A DNA stretch of 64,000 nucleotides from Rhynchopus euleeides. Lineage: Eukaryota; Euglenozoa; Diplonemea; Diplonemida; Diplonemidae. The DNA is taken from positions 1,984,001 to 2,048,000 of the forward strand of contig OY723300.1 in assembly GCA_963210315.1 (NCBI GenBank). The letters run 5' to 3'. The notes beneath the pieces are model-generated. The model was not told the DNA's origin, ran no database searches, and was given only the letters and a program-made list of their open reading frames with translations. Within the stretch, counting starts at the first letter, position 1. Every line of letters starts with the position of its first letter. The position numbers were made by a program, and so were the translations under genes. Below, in pieces: positions 1 through 9,096 of the stretch.

Positions 1-295
1 CAGCGGCCTCCTCCGCTGCTGCCGCGCCGCCTGCCTGCATCTTCGTCCACGCGCACATTGGGCATACCCATCCGGCGCTGCCCATGTGGGCGACGAAGGC
101 GTCCGCCACCGCCTTCGGGTGCAGATGCGCCCGCACACATGTCTTCGTCGTGGCTTGTCCGCAGGCGTTGCATGCGTGCGCCGTTCCGCCCTCATGGACG
201 GTGGCGCATGTGGGGAACACGCAGTGCTGCATCGGCTCCGCCGCGGGCTCCATAGAGAGGGCCGGCACCTCGACCAAAGCCCAGTCGACGTCCAT
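1..295 (-). CDS. Cys/His-rich (RING/PHD-like) protein, 5' part, cut by window edge
   Basis: Reading the minus strand from an ATG at 293-295 gives an open frame of 98 codons that runs off the left edge without a stop. The peptide begins MDVDWALVEVP and then shows an ordered set of metal-ligand-like residues: CVFPTC, HACNAC, CVRAH and finally CPMC, that is C-x4-C, H-x-C-x2-C, C-x4-H and C-x2-C. That spacing is like cross-brace zinc fingers (RING, PHD or ZZ class), but the fragment is too short to choose a family. GC-rich third positions match the neighbouring genes. It points away from every other gene in the window, so 296-1571 is a divergent intergenic region. Function is unknown; a ubiquitin-ligase or chromatin-reader role would only be a guess from the fold. 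The start codon is the first ATG after the minisatellite. Confidence 0.6.
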   Translation of the reverse strand, partial: MDVDWALVEVPALSMEPAAEPMQHCVFPTCATVHEGGTAHACNACGQATTKTCVRAHLHPKAVADAFVAHMGSAGWVCPMCAWTKMQAGGAAAAEEAA

Positions 296-332
296 CTTTC
301 CTCACTACTCTGCTTGTCGTACGCCTCTAGCT

Positions 333-1145
333 GTCCTTCACACCCGCTGATCCTTCACCCCGCTGCTTTTGTTCACGCGCTTTGGCGCCCCTGTAAAACA
401 CACACGCTCTGCTGTCCGTCACCACCGCTGGTCCTTCACCCCGCTGCTCCTGTAAAACACACGCGTCCCCGCTGCTTTTGTTCACGCGCTTTGGCGGCCC
501 TTCGAAACACACCCGCTCTGCTGTCCTTCACCACCGCTGGTCCTTCACCCCGCTGCTCCTGTAAAACACACGCGTCCCCGCTGCTTTTGTTCACGCGCTT
601 TGGCGGCCCTTCAAAACACACCCGCTCTGCTGTCCTTCACCACCGCTGATCCTTCACCCCGCTGCTCCTGTAAAACACACGCGTCCCCGCTGCTTTTGTT
701 CACGCGCTTTGGCGACCCTTCAAAACACACCCGCTCTGCTATCCTTCACCACCGCTGTTCCTTCACCCCGCTGCTCCTGTAAACCACACGCGTCCCCGCT
801 GCTTTTGTTCACGCGCTTAGGCGACCCTTCAAAACACACCCGCTCTGCTGTCCTTCACCACCGCTGTTCCTTCACCCCGCTGCTCCTGTAAAACACACGC
901 GTCCCCGCTGCTTTTGTTCACGCGCTTTGGCGGTCCTGTAAAACACACGCGTCCCCGCTGCTTTTGTTCACGCGCTTTGGCGGCCCTTCAAAACACACCC
1001 GCTCTGCTGTCCTTCACCACCGCTGGTCCTTCACCCCGCTGCTCCTGTAAAACACACGCGTCCCCGCTGCTTTTGTTCACGCGCTTTGGCGGTCCTGTAA
1101 AACACACGCGTCCCCGCTGCTTTTGTTCACGCGCTTTGGCGGCTC
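333..1145. repeat. 109-bp minisatellite in the divergent strand-switch region
   Basis: Tandem array whose landmark TGTAAAACACACGCG recurs at 451, 560, 669, 778 and 887, an exact 109-bp step. Two later units are shortened to about 47 bp (around 934 and 1095). Units differ by single bases only. Short open frames in several phases are by-products of the repetition. No gene is seen in it. It fills most of the gap between the minus-strand gene (1-295) and the first plus-strand gene. Confidence 0.95.
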
Positions 1146-1190
1146 CGCTCGTCCCTTTTCGCTGCTTCTGACTCTTCTCACTAAAAATAA

Positions 1191-1318
1191 ATATGCGTTG
1201 ACGCTTCCACACACACTTACAAACCCACTTGCCTGATGAAGGGGGTGGTGTGTAGAGCACGTTTGGCAGAGCTGAATGACACTTTCCGCGCGAAAGTCGT
1301 GTGCGTAAAAAAAAAAGA
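1191..1318 (+). repeat. Dispersed ~125-bp repeat F, copy 1 (SINE-like, A-rich 3' end)
   Basis: Starts GCGTTGACGCTTCCACAC, contains CTGATGAAGGG, GAGCACGTTTGG and CTTTCCGC, and ends GTGTGCGT followed by an A run. The same order of blocks is found at 8246-8385 (plus strand) and 6020-6138 (minus strand). A short unit with a 3' A-run fits a SINE, but no clear Pol III boxes were recognised. Confidence 0.6.
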
Positions 1319-1344
1319 ACACAGGGAGGGGTTGCTTGCACGCC

Positions 1345-1404
1345 GCTCTCTCTTTCATCTTTCTCTCTCTCTCTCTTCTCTGCTCTCTCTCGTGCTGTGG
1401 AACA
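1345..1404 (+). promoter_or_regulatory. Polypyrimidine tract plus AG, likely (trans-)splice acceptor for the ankyrin gene
   Basis: Almost pure C/T from 1348 to 1392, then the first following AG at 1403-1404, 168 bp upstream of the chosen ATG at 1572. In organisms that trans-splice, this is the expected signal for spliced-leader addition. A cis-intron acceptor would look the same. Confidence 0.4.
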
Positions 1405-1571
1405 GAAAGGCATGGCACGCACCACCCCCACCCCCACACACCCCCACCCCCTACCCCCTCACGGAACTCTTGCGCCACCTCTATGCGAGGACAGCCTTTG
1501 AGCCCTCCTATCCCAACACGCTTCGCCCTGCAGGAGGTTGTGGGGGCGTGCTGTTGCTGGTGGCGCGACAC

Positions 1572-2810
1572 ATGGTGCCCATATGCCGTGCACTGCTGGC
1601 AGGTGCCTGCATGTGGGGGGTGTGCCAGGCCGCCCCAGCCAAGACGTGCAAGCTGGATGGGATGGAGGGCGACTACCCTGCCCCCAGCGTGCAGACGGAG
1701 GCGCTCATCATTGCTGCTCGCAAGGGCGACCTGCGCATGGCCCACCAGCTGCAGGGTGCAGGGGTGCCTCTCGATGAGCGTAACGAGGATGGGGATGTTG
1801 CTCTGATCGTCGCGGCCAAGGAGGGGCACTTCACCTTCGCGCGCTTCTTGGTGCGTGTGGGTGTGGATGTCGATATTGTGGACCGTCTGGGCAGGACGGC
1901 GTTGATGCACGCCGCTATGGCTGACGAGGCGACCACAGTCGACGTGCTGGCGGATGTCGGTGCAGACATCGAGGTGCGCGACACCGACGGTGCCACCGCG
2001 CTGCTGCTCGCTGCGAAGGTCGGTGCTGCGGAGAGCGTCGACACGCTCGTGGCGCTTGAGGCTGATGCAGCTGCCGCAGACACGCACGGCCTGACCCCGC
2101 TGCACTATGCATCCCGCACAGGCAACACGGAGATTGTGGAGCTGCTGCTCGCAGCCCTCGAGCACGACAGGACGAGCGTCTTCAAGTCCACATCACACGG
2201 CGCGACGCCTCTGATGTTCGCTGCGCACAGCGGGCACACGGAGGTGTGCAAGCTGCTGCTTGCTGCCACGGCCGACGCACCTGCTCGCATCAAACTCATC
2301 AACACTGTCGACGCCGACAAGCAAAGTGCCCTGCAGCACGCTGTCGCAGGGGGCCACGGCGACGACGTGGCGCTGCTTCTGTTGGCTGAAGGGGCGGACC
2401 CGGCACTGCGCAACGTCGACGGGCGCACGGCCCTGATGCTCAGCGCCGCGCGGTGCCGCAAGGGCCTGTTTGTGCCCCTGCTGGCAGCGTCCCTCCCCAC
2501 CGCACCTGCACCCGACACAGCACAGAGGTCCCTCGTGTGGATCCTCTCCGACGTGGGCTGCCTCACGCTGCTGCGTGTGCTCGCACGCCACAGCGCTGCT
2601 GACACCCTCTTCAGCCCTGCCGTCAACGCAGCAGACAAGAGCGGCCTGACACCGCTCATGGCAGCTGCGGGCAACGGGAGGCTGAAGACCATCGCCTTCC
2701 TGCTGCAGCAGGGGGCAGACCTGCACGCGACTGACAATCTCGGGCGCACAGCGCGCCGCGTGGCTCTAGATAACAATATGGCTGCTGCAAGCCGCAGGCT
2801 TGAGGCTTAG
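1572..2810 (+). CDS. Ankyrin-repeat protein with probable signal peptide
   Basis: A 412-residue protein. The frame is open further upstream (ATG at 1236), but that part translates repeat F and a CT tract. I start at 1572 because the N-terminus then looks like a signal peptide: MVPICRALLAGACMW followed by a small-residue stretch ending at APA, residue 23. From about residue 43 to the end there are roughly ten ankyrin repeats, with typical G-x-TALM-x-AA-x-x-GH and LLL-x-x-GAD patterns. Ankyrin repeats bind other proteins; a partner cannot be deduced. If the signal peptide is real the protein acts in the ER or outside the cell, which is less common for ankyrin proteins; if translation starts at the internal Met31 it is cytosolic. 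It is followed after 227 bp by the SAM-domain gene on the same strand. Confidence 0.85.
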   Translation: MVPICRALLAGACMWGVCQAAPAKTCKLDGMEGDYPAPSVQTEALIIAARKGDLRMAHQLQGAGVPLDERNEDGDVALIVAAKEGHFTFARFLVRVGVDVDIVDRLGRTALMHAAMADEATTVDVLADVGADIEVRDTDGATALLLAAKVGAAESVDTLVALEADAAAADTHGLTPLHYASRTGNTEIVELLLAALEHDRTSVFKSTSHGATPLMFAAHSGHTEVCKLLLAATADAPARIKLINTVDADKQSALQHAVAGGHGDDVALLLLAEGADPALRNVDGRTALMLSAARCRKGLFVPLLAASLPTAPAPDTAQRSLVWILSDVGCLTLLRVLARHSAADTLFSPAVNAADKSGLTPLMAAAGNGRLKTIAFLLQQGADLHATDNLGRTARRVALDNNMAAASRRLEA

Positions 2811-3037
2811 ATGGGTTGCCATGAGAGGAGCCATAGAAAGAGAGCAGCAGTGAACCACCCACCCACCCGCCCGCCCCTGCCCTTCACCCAACCCGACATG
2901 CCTTTGCAGTGTGTGTTGTTCGCCAGATTACGACTCCTTTATTCTGGGCTTTCTTGAGCCCAGCGCGCTTCTAACGCGTTTACGCTACGGAGCTGCCACC
3001 ACCCAACACCCAGCAGGGGCAGCGGGCGGATGGGGCG

Positions 3038-4177
3038 ATGGAGGACCTGTCTTCCGAGGACCTGCGTGACCTGCTGCGGCGCGAGCGCCTCGCGCCTGCC
3101 GTTGTCGAGGGCGTGTGGCGGCGGGGCATCGGTGGGCAGGAGCTGCTGGAGCTGGACACGGCGGAGCTGGGGCAGCTTGGGTTCACAAAGCACTTCGCTG
3201 CGCAGCTGACGCGCGTCAAGAGCAAGCTGCTGAGCGACCCCGAGTGGGCGCACCGCTGCTCTGAGGTGGTGGAGGATGCGGCGCAGCGGCTCGACTCCTT
3301 CTACCGCGACATGGGTGTGCCTGACAAGGCCTTCGCTGCACGCAAGATCCTGTGCAGCCACGCAGACGACCCCACGCTGCTGCACAAGAAACTCCTCGAG
3401 AAGTACCCAGAGCAGGCGGACCGCCTGGCCTTCATGCGTGTCCTGATTGACGACCACACAAGGCACACGGTGCGCATGTCGGATCTGACGAAGCGCCTGA
3501 GTGGCATCTTCAAGGTGCGGGGCATCACGCAGGACGACCCGCAGCAGCTGCTGCAGGCCTTCAGCGACACGCCGTGGGCCCTGATGGATTACCTGATGGA
3601 CCAATACCTGCTGCGCCCGCAGGAGCTGGTGTTCCTCAACACGTGGTGTACAGAGGTCGAGCGCGCTGAGATCCACGCGCGTGCGAAGGTCGACGCGAAG
3701 AAGCGCCCAGCCGCAGGCGGGAGGGAGGACAGTGGGCAGCCACCGCCACCGCCAGGCCCGCCGCCGGTGTGGTCCCGCCGTGGCGTGGCGGCAGGCAGCG
3801 CGCAGGACGGCGACGACACGATGCGGCTGCGCTGCGTGCTTGCCTCCTGCAAGGAGGAGCTGCGAAGGCAGCGCCTGTCTGCGAGGGAGCTGCACGAGAC
3901 CCACCAGGCGACGCTGCGCGAGCTGCATGCCGTCAACAAGGCACGCCACGAGGACCTGGCTGAGCTGCACGAGCTCCGCTCACGCGTGGCATCCCTTGAG
4001 CAGGTCGTGCAGCACCGCGACGCAGAGCTGCTGCGTATGGCAAAGCGTGGTGAGGTGACTGCACTGCAGCGCCAGCTGAGCCAGGCACAGGAGGCGATCG
4101 TGTCCTCTCTGGACGTGCCCCTCCCGCCCCGCCCCGATAGATACTTCTCCATCAGCCCCCCTTCCGGTGCGCGGTAG
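3038..4177 (+). CDS. SAM-like domain plus C-terminal coiled-coil protein
   Basis: A 379-residue protein. Residues about 1-65 read like a sterile alpha motif: a helix-rich stretch with the run GGQELLELD, then LGQLGF and a closing helix of alternating Lys/Leu. SAM domains mediate homo- or hetero-oligomerisation or RNA binding. Residues 70-215 are a helical region I do not recognise (contains a WALMDYLMDQYLL segment). A Pro-rich linker (about 240-250) precedes a coiled coil (about 265-355) rich in Glu, Leu, Arg and Gln with heptad spacing. The C-terminus is short and proline-rich. The ATG at 3038 starts the first domain immediately. A pyrimidine-rich stretch ending in TTTGCAG at 2909 is a plausible acceptor. 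Function unknown; scaffold or cytoskeletal role is inference. Confidence 0.8.
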   Translation: MEDLSSEDLRDLLRRERLAPAVVEGVWRRGIGGQELLELDTAELGQLGFTKHFAAQLTRVKSKLLSDPEWAHRCSEVVEDAAQRLDSFYRDMGVPDKAFAARKILCSHADDPTLLHKKLLEKYPEQADRLAFMRVLIDDHTRHTVRMSDLTKRLSGIFKVRGITQDDPQQLLQAFSDTPWALMDYLMDQYLLRPQELVFLNTWCTEVERAEIHARAKVDAKKRPAAGGREDSGQPPPPPGPPPVWSRRGVAAGSAQDGDDTMRLRCVLASCKEELRRQRLSARELHETHQATLRELHAVNKARHEDLAELHELRSRVASLEQVVQHRDAELLRMAKRGEVTALQRQLSQAQEAIVSSLDVPLPPRPDRYFSISPPSGAR

Positions 4178-4713
4178 GAGAGACACGGGTGGTTGGGTGT
4201 GTGAGTGTTGTGTCAAAACAAAACCAGAAAAGATGCACCCCAAACGCGGCACAGGGAAACCCAGAAAAAAATAGCGCAGAACTCTTTTGTTCTCGCTCTG
4301 AGGCCCTTTGCTGCCGGCAGGGTTGTGTGTTTGTGTATTTGAAATGCCGGGGGGGGCGGTGCTGGCTTTGCCCTCCCCCCCCCGCACAGAATGAAACTGA
4401 GAACCGAAGCGACAGACATTGCAGTGTGGCATTTAGATATGCAGGAGGACTTCCGGACGACGACATCGGCCCCCAGTTTCCCCCTGCCCCGCCCCCACCG
4501 CCTGTGTTGCCTGCATGCCGCAATATCCTGCCTTTTGCCCCAACGCGCGCCGCAACACCACCACCACCACCACCACCACCCCCTGCAACAGCCTCTCGCT
4601 ACACACCAATACAAAGCTACAAAGCAAACCCTCTCTCTCTACTTTCCGCAAACCAACCTCACACCATCTCCGTTCGTTGCTTGCCCTCCTCCACTCCTCT
4701 TACCCACCACACA
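4178..4713. other. Intergenic spacer with poly-G, poly-C and CCA runs
   Basis: No gene seen. It contains a G run near 4349, a C run near 4374, a (CCA)n stretch at 4557-4580, and a C/T-rich segment from about 4625 to 4712 that leads straight into the next ATG and may hold its splice acceptor. The reading frame of the next gene is open through the spacer, but with no coding character. Confidence 0.6.
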
Positions 4714-5520
4714 ATGCACGTCACCGGGCACGAGCTGCAGACGCTCCCTGTTGTGGGTTCGGGCGCCGCATTCGATGCCCCGCCTTCTCCGTCTCACTCG
4801 TCGGTGTCGAAGTCCTCTGTCGACGTTGATGTGGATGCCGACGTCGACGTCGACGCCGATGTTGTGCCGTACAGCGCAGCTGCTGTCGCGCAGGACAAGA
4901 AGAAGAAGCGCGCGGGGAACAGGTGGAACCCCAGCTGCAAGCACAACTCTTGGGACAACGTCCGCGTCGTGAGGCGGCGGATGACACTGCGCTGCCGCGT
5001 CTGCCAGCAGCAGTGGCGTGCTGCGGTGGACCTCATCTGGAAGCGCCGCTGCTACGAGTTTGCCCACGGGGGCGTGTGCGCCCAGGGCGACCAGTGCCAG
5101 CTGCTGCACCTGCACTACCGCAAGCAGTGCCTTGAGGAGCGCATGTGCTCCCACCCCACGGGCGTCGTGAAGGCGATGCGCTGCACGTCTGAAGACGAAG
5201 ACGAGTCGGGCATGCGCCGCGGCCTGCCCAGCCGCCTCTCCTCCTTCGCCTCCTCCTCCTTCGCGTCAGGCTCCTTCGCCTCCTCCTCCGTGCTGCTGTC
5301 GGAGGTGCCGCCTGCAGAGGACGAGGAGGAGGACAGCTGCCTCGACGACGCTGTCATCACGCGCCTCGCAGGCATCCTGTCGGAGCTGGGCCTGCGCACC
5401 GTCGACACGGCTGTGGCGACGGCAGCGGCGGAGAAGGAGAAGGGGGGGGTGAAGGACGACAAGGAGGCAGACCTGGACTTCCCTCTATTCACCGTCGACG
5501 AGCTCTGCAGCACAGAGTGA
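4714..5520 (+). CDS. CCCH zinc-finger protein with an extra CxxC/Trp motif
   Basis: A 268-residue protein. Residues about 32-50 are an alternating Asp/Val acidic stretch, followed by a Lys-rich patch. Residues 67-105 hold a conserved-looking block: NPSCKHNSWDNVR, then LRCRVCQQQW, with one Cys and a CxxC pair that could form a zinc-binding unit. It is followed directly by a classical CCCH finger, CYEFAHGGVCAQGDQCQLLH, spacing C-x8-C-x5-C-x3-H, the RNA-binding type. The C-terminal half is Ser-rich, then acidic (EDEEED), and ends with a short hydrophobic/acidic tail. CCCH proteins of this kind usually bind mRNA and control its stability or translation, which matters most where genes are co-transcribed. 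The ATG at 4714 is the first one after the pyrimidine-rich leader. Target unknown. Confidence 0.85.
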   Translation: MHVTGHELQTLPVVGSGAAFDAPPSPSHSSVSKSSVDVDVDADVDVDADVVPYSAAAVAQDKKKKRAGNRWNPSCKHNSWDNVRVVRRRMTLRCRVCQQQWRAAVDLIWKRRCYEFAHGGVCAQGDQCQLLHLHYRKQCLEERMCSHPTGVVKAMRCTSEDEDESGMRRGLPSRLSSFASSSFASGSFASSSVLLSEVPPAEDEEEDSCLDDAVITRLAGILSELGLRTVDTAVATAAAEKEKGGVKDDKEADLDFPLFTVDELCSTE

Positions 5521-6019
5521 GCTGAATCCCTGCTCATGCTGACGGCTGGTGGGGCCGATGGGGGAGGTGTACTATCAAAAACAAAATCTCGCGCATGCCC
5601 CCATTCTCCCCTCCAACCCCCTCCCGCACAGACGCGTTAGCCACACACGCGCTAAGCACAGCAGGAATGTCAGGGGGGGAGTGGAGGGGGAGGCGGAGAA
5701 GGTGTGCACAGGTGCTGCAGCACTCAGGACTCTGCTGCTGAGGGGCATATTTTGAGGCTTCCACAGCCCCCCTTATCGGCTTTGGCTCGGGAGCCGCACT
5801 GCTCCCGACAAAAAATATCAAATATTGAAGCGCAGCATAAATTCCCGCGTGGCCCGCGTGGGTCCTGCAAGGGGGGAAAAAAAGGGGGGTGACTTATACT
5901 TTATCCCGTGTAGCTTGAGAGAGGACGCACCTTTTTCTGGGACACTCGTCAGCTGATTGAGGGTGTGATATGGGACGTTCCATTTTCCAGGGGAGGGTTA
6001 TTATTTTTGAAAATTTTCT
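5521..6019. other. Intergenic DNA, nothing recognised
   Basis: No coding region. Contains short G runs (near 5675 and 5884) and T-rich stretches. It marks the start of a 24-kb gene-poor block. Confidence 0.5.
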
Positions 6020-6138
6020 CTCTTTTTCCGCACACTTCAATGTGGGTGGAAAGTTTCTCGCGCTTTGCTCGTGCCCTTGTGCTCTTCACTCACGACACCA
6101 TCATCAGCAGGAGTGTGAGTGTGGAAGCGTCAACGCAA
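6020..6138 (-). repeat. Dispersed repeat F, copy 2 (minus strand)
   Basis: Read on the minus strand it starts GCGTTGACGCTTCCACAC, then CTGATGATGG, GAGCAC, ACTTTCC, and ends GTGTGCGG with an A-rich tail. The block order equals copies at 1191 and 8246, with more divergence in between. Confidence 0.55.
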
Positions 6139-6229
6139 TATATCGAGAATCATCAACACGTAGAAGACAACTCCGACTGTCACAGAACGCCAGTGACAGC
6201 AACAACGTGGCGTGGTATATAAGCCGAAG

Positions 6230-7440
6230 AGAGGCTCCGCTGACCGGAGGAGGTTCCGGGCAAATCGAAGCCGAAGGAAGGCTTTCAGGAGTAGCGAAAG
6301 AGCACGCAAAAGCCAAAGGAAGGCTCCCGTGACTCAAAGGGTGTACGCAGGCCCAGAGAAGGTCCCGGAACTGAGAGCGGAGACGAATCACAGCCGAAGG
6401 AAGGCTCACAGATAGAGAAAGATCACATCAGAGCCGAGGGAAGGCTTCGTGACACGAAGGACACGCCTACAGGACAAGGGAAGGCCCGGTGTAGACCCCA
6501 TCCGACAGCTCGAGCCGAGCCGGCGAACGCACAACATCAGGCCGCACCGCCGCAGATAAGTGAACACCCCTCAGACCTCACACGGACGCGGAGAGAATTC
6601 TGATATCAAAGGGAGAGGAAAGAGCACGCCAAAGCCGAAGGAAGGCTTCGTGACTCTAAGATCAAGGCCTCAAAAGTGAGAGAAAGGAGCAAGAGCCGAC
6701 GCAATGATCCGTGACTCTACGACGGAGATGAAAAGGGTATGCCGCCCAGGCTGAAGGAACCCCGCCGACAGCCCCGTAACCGTGCCGAGCACCGAGCGAC
6801 CGCTAACAACATCACAATCGAGCCGGGCCTCTTGCGAGAAGGAGAGAACAGAGCATACCATCAACGCCGAAGGAAGGCTTCATGACTCGTAGACAGAGAA
6901 AAGAGCACACCATCAGGTTCGAAGGAAGGCCTCGTGACTCTAGGAAAAGGAGAGAACAGAGCACATCATCAAAGCCGAAGGAAGGTTTCATGACACGAAG
7001 AGGCACAGGGGAAAAGAGCACACCAGCAAAGCCGAAGGAAGGCTTCGTGACTCTACGATAAGGTGAGAACAGAGCACATCATCAAAGCCGAAGGAAGGTT
7101 TCATGACACGAAGAGGCACAGGGGAAAAGAGCACACCAGCAAAGCCGAAGGAAGGCTTCGTGACTCTACTATAAGGTGAGAACAGAGCACATCATCAAAG
7201 CCGAAGGAAGGCTTCACGACTCATAGACGGGAAGAAGAGCACACCATCAAGGCCGGAAGGCCTCGTGACTCGACGAAAAGGAGAGAACAGAGCACATCAT
7301 CAAAGCCGAAGGAAGGCCTCACGACTCAGAGACGGGGAAAAAGGGAACAACATCAAAACCGAAGGAGGGCTTCGGGACTGAAAGGGCACACATCAGGCCA
7401 ATGGAAGGCCAAGGAGGGATCACTAAACCCCGCCGACAAC
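6230..7440. repeat. Degenerate tandem array with AAGCC...GGCTT hairpins
   Basis: About twenty units built round AAGCCGAAGGAAGGCTT, a potential hairpin (stem AAGCC/GGCTT). Unit spacing varies; in the right half a larger step of 113 bp repeats (landmark GCACATCATCAAAGCC near 6961, 7074 and 7187). Connecting text includes GAGAACAGAGCACATC and CGTGACTC. No coding frame of note. Some units change both sides of the stem (GGCCGGAAGGCC near 7250). Confidence 0.85.
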
Positions 7441-8245
7441 CCCGTGACCCAGCCGAGCTTTACCAGGCTGTGCGACGGTAAAGGCGCTCTCCATTATCAT
7501 CAAGTCTACTCGTGGAGGAGACCGCGACTACACCACAGTGGCTCGAGCAGGGGCGTTCCCGTCCTGCTCTGCCCACCTCTGCCCACCTCCGAGCAACTTC
7601 GAGGACATCCTGAAGATGTGTGTATTTGCATACTACCCCGCGGGCGAGGGGGACGAGGCCTGCGGCGCTGGCTGGACATCGGGCCGCCCAGCCGTGTGTG
7701 GAAGTTTTTTTTCAAAAAATACAAACAGATTTTCGTACCTATCACCCCCCCCCCCCCACACCCCCCTCTTCTCTACTCTCAATTTAAAGGACTGCATGAT
7801 GGAACGAAACGTGGAAACGTGTCGTGAATCGATTCATTTTCAATTGAATCAAAAGGAAATGCCCCATCCCCCACCCCCCCCCCCCCCCTTTTCCCCCCTT
7901 CTCCGCTATTCGGGAAGGAACCGCGTATCCTTCTTGAGGGGGGGGTTGAGTTTGGGGGGGGGGGGGTTGCATGGTGGGGTGTAGTGGTGTACCGCCTTCT
8001 GTTCCGAGGAGTTTGTTCTGAGTTCAACCGTGGGAGGGGCGGGGAGATCGGGTCTCCCCCCCCCCCCCCCCGGCCCTTCACGGTGGGATCAAAATACGCG
8101 CAGCTCGGCGTACTCCCTCAGCCCGTAGTTACGCACGGCGTAGTTACTGTCCCTCTCTCTTCAGAACAACCACGCAGCTCGGCGTACTCTGTCCGCTTCT
8201 GTCACTCTTGCCCCCCTCTTGATTCTCTCGCCTGCTTGATAGTTT
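7441..8245. other. Gene-free DNA with very long C and G runs
   Basis: Runs of 12 or more C at about 7746, 7868 and 8056 and of G at about 7958. Otherwise no repeat, RNA or coding region recognised. Confidence 0.5.
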
Positions 8246-8385
8246 GTTGCGTTGACGCTTCTACACACAAAACCCTGAACTGATCACACCCTGAGCCTGA
8301 TGAAGGGTGGGGTTAGTGTATAGAGCACGTTTGGTTGCAGCTGTGGTGGGGCGCTTTCCGCTCACACGAGTGTGCTTTAAAAAAA
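8246..8385 (+). repeat. Dispersed repeat F, copy 3 (plus strand)
   Basis: GCGTTGACGCTTCTACACAC, then CCTGATGAAGGG, TATAGAGCACGTTTGG, CTTTCCGC, GTGTGC and an A run. Best match to copy 1 at 1191. It is followed to 8650 by a strongly C/T-rich stretch without a gene. Confidence 0.6.
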
Positions 8386-8792
8386 AGCGAAAGACAGCCT
8401 CCTCCTCCTCCTCTTTCCCACCTCCACTTCTCACGCCCCTCTTCCCCAATCCCTCCCCCCCTCTCCCCATGCTTCATTGCCTATGTTTTCTTCATGCATA
8501 TACACTGCATCATACCCCCTACAGGGGGTGACCTTCTTCCTATTTTCCTCTGTCATATTTCCATCTTGCTTTCTCCCCCCTACCCCCCCACACCTACACC
8601 CCATTCTCTTCTCTTCTTCTTCTCTCTCTCTCTTTTCCCGATTCTATATACCGGGAAGCCCGAATTTCAGAAAGGAATGCACCTCATCAGGTCCTGTGCC
8701 CCCTCCCCTTTCCCCACTCTCAAGAGACTCTCTAGCAGCAATGGTAGGGAGGGGTCTTCGCTGCCGGTGCCGAAAACGGTGCGTTGTTTTTT

Positions 8793-9039
8793 GCACATAA
8801 CACACCTGTGTGGTACGGGAAATGCTACGAGGAACGCGATGGACTCGGGACTGCTGCTGGCCTCTCTTGCTATGGTTTACTTATGTTTCGTGCTCCACCT
8901 GCTCCACCTCATTCTGCACTTCAGATGATCCACTTCACGTGGGTTACGGGGTTTGGGACAACGATGATATGTTGTGTCCGACGACAAGGTAAGGTAAGCT
9001 CATCGAGGTACACCAAACCGGAGTTGTCAAATCAAAAAA
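8793..9039. repeat. Dispersed repeat A, copy 1 (partial 360-bp repeat)
   Basis: Begins GCACATAACACACCTGTG after a T run and ends TTGTCAAATCAAAAAA. Nearly identical to 13311-13560 and 16968-17217. The short open frames in it occur in all copies but do not resemble a known protein. Copy 1 lacks the right part (B) present in the other two. Confidence 0.9.
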
Positions 9040-9096
9040 GACACACCGCCCGAGAGGCAATTGGTGTGACACAACAGCGATGACACAACCACTCTG

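Noticed and set aside
8784-9083. Frame in repeat A that recurs at 13326 and 16833
   Set aside because: The sequence is conserved because the copies are young, in every frame alike; no start, domain or frame preference.
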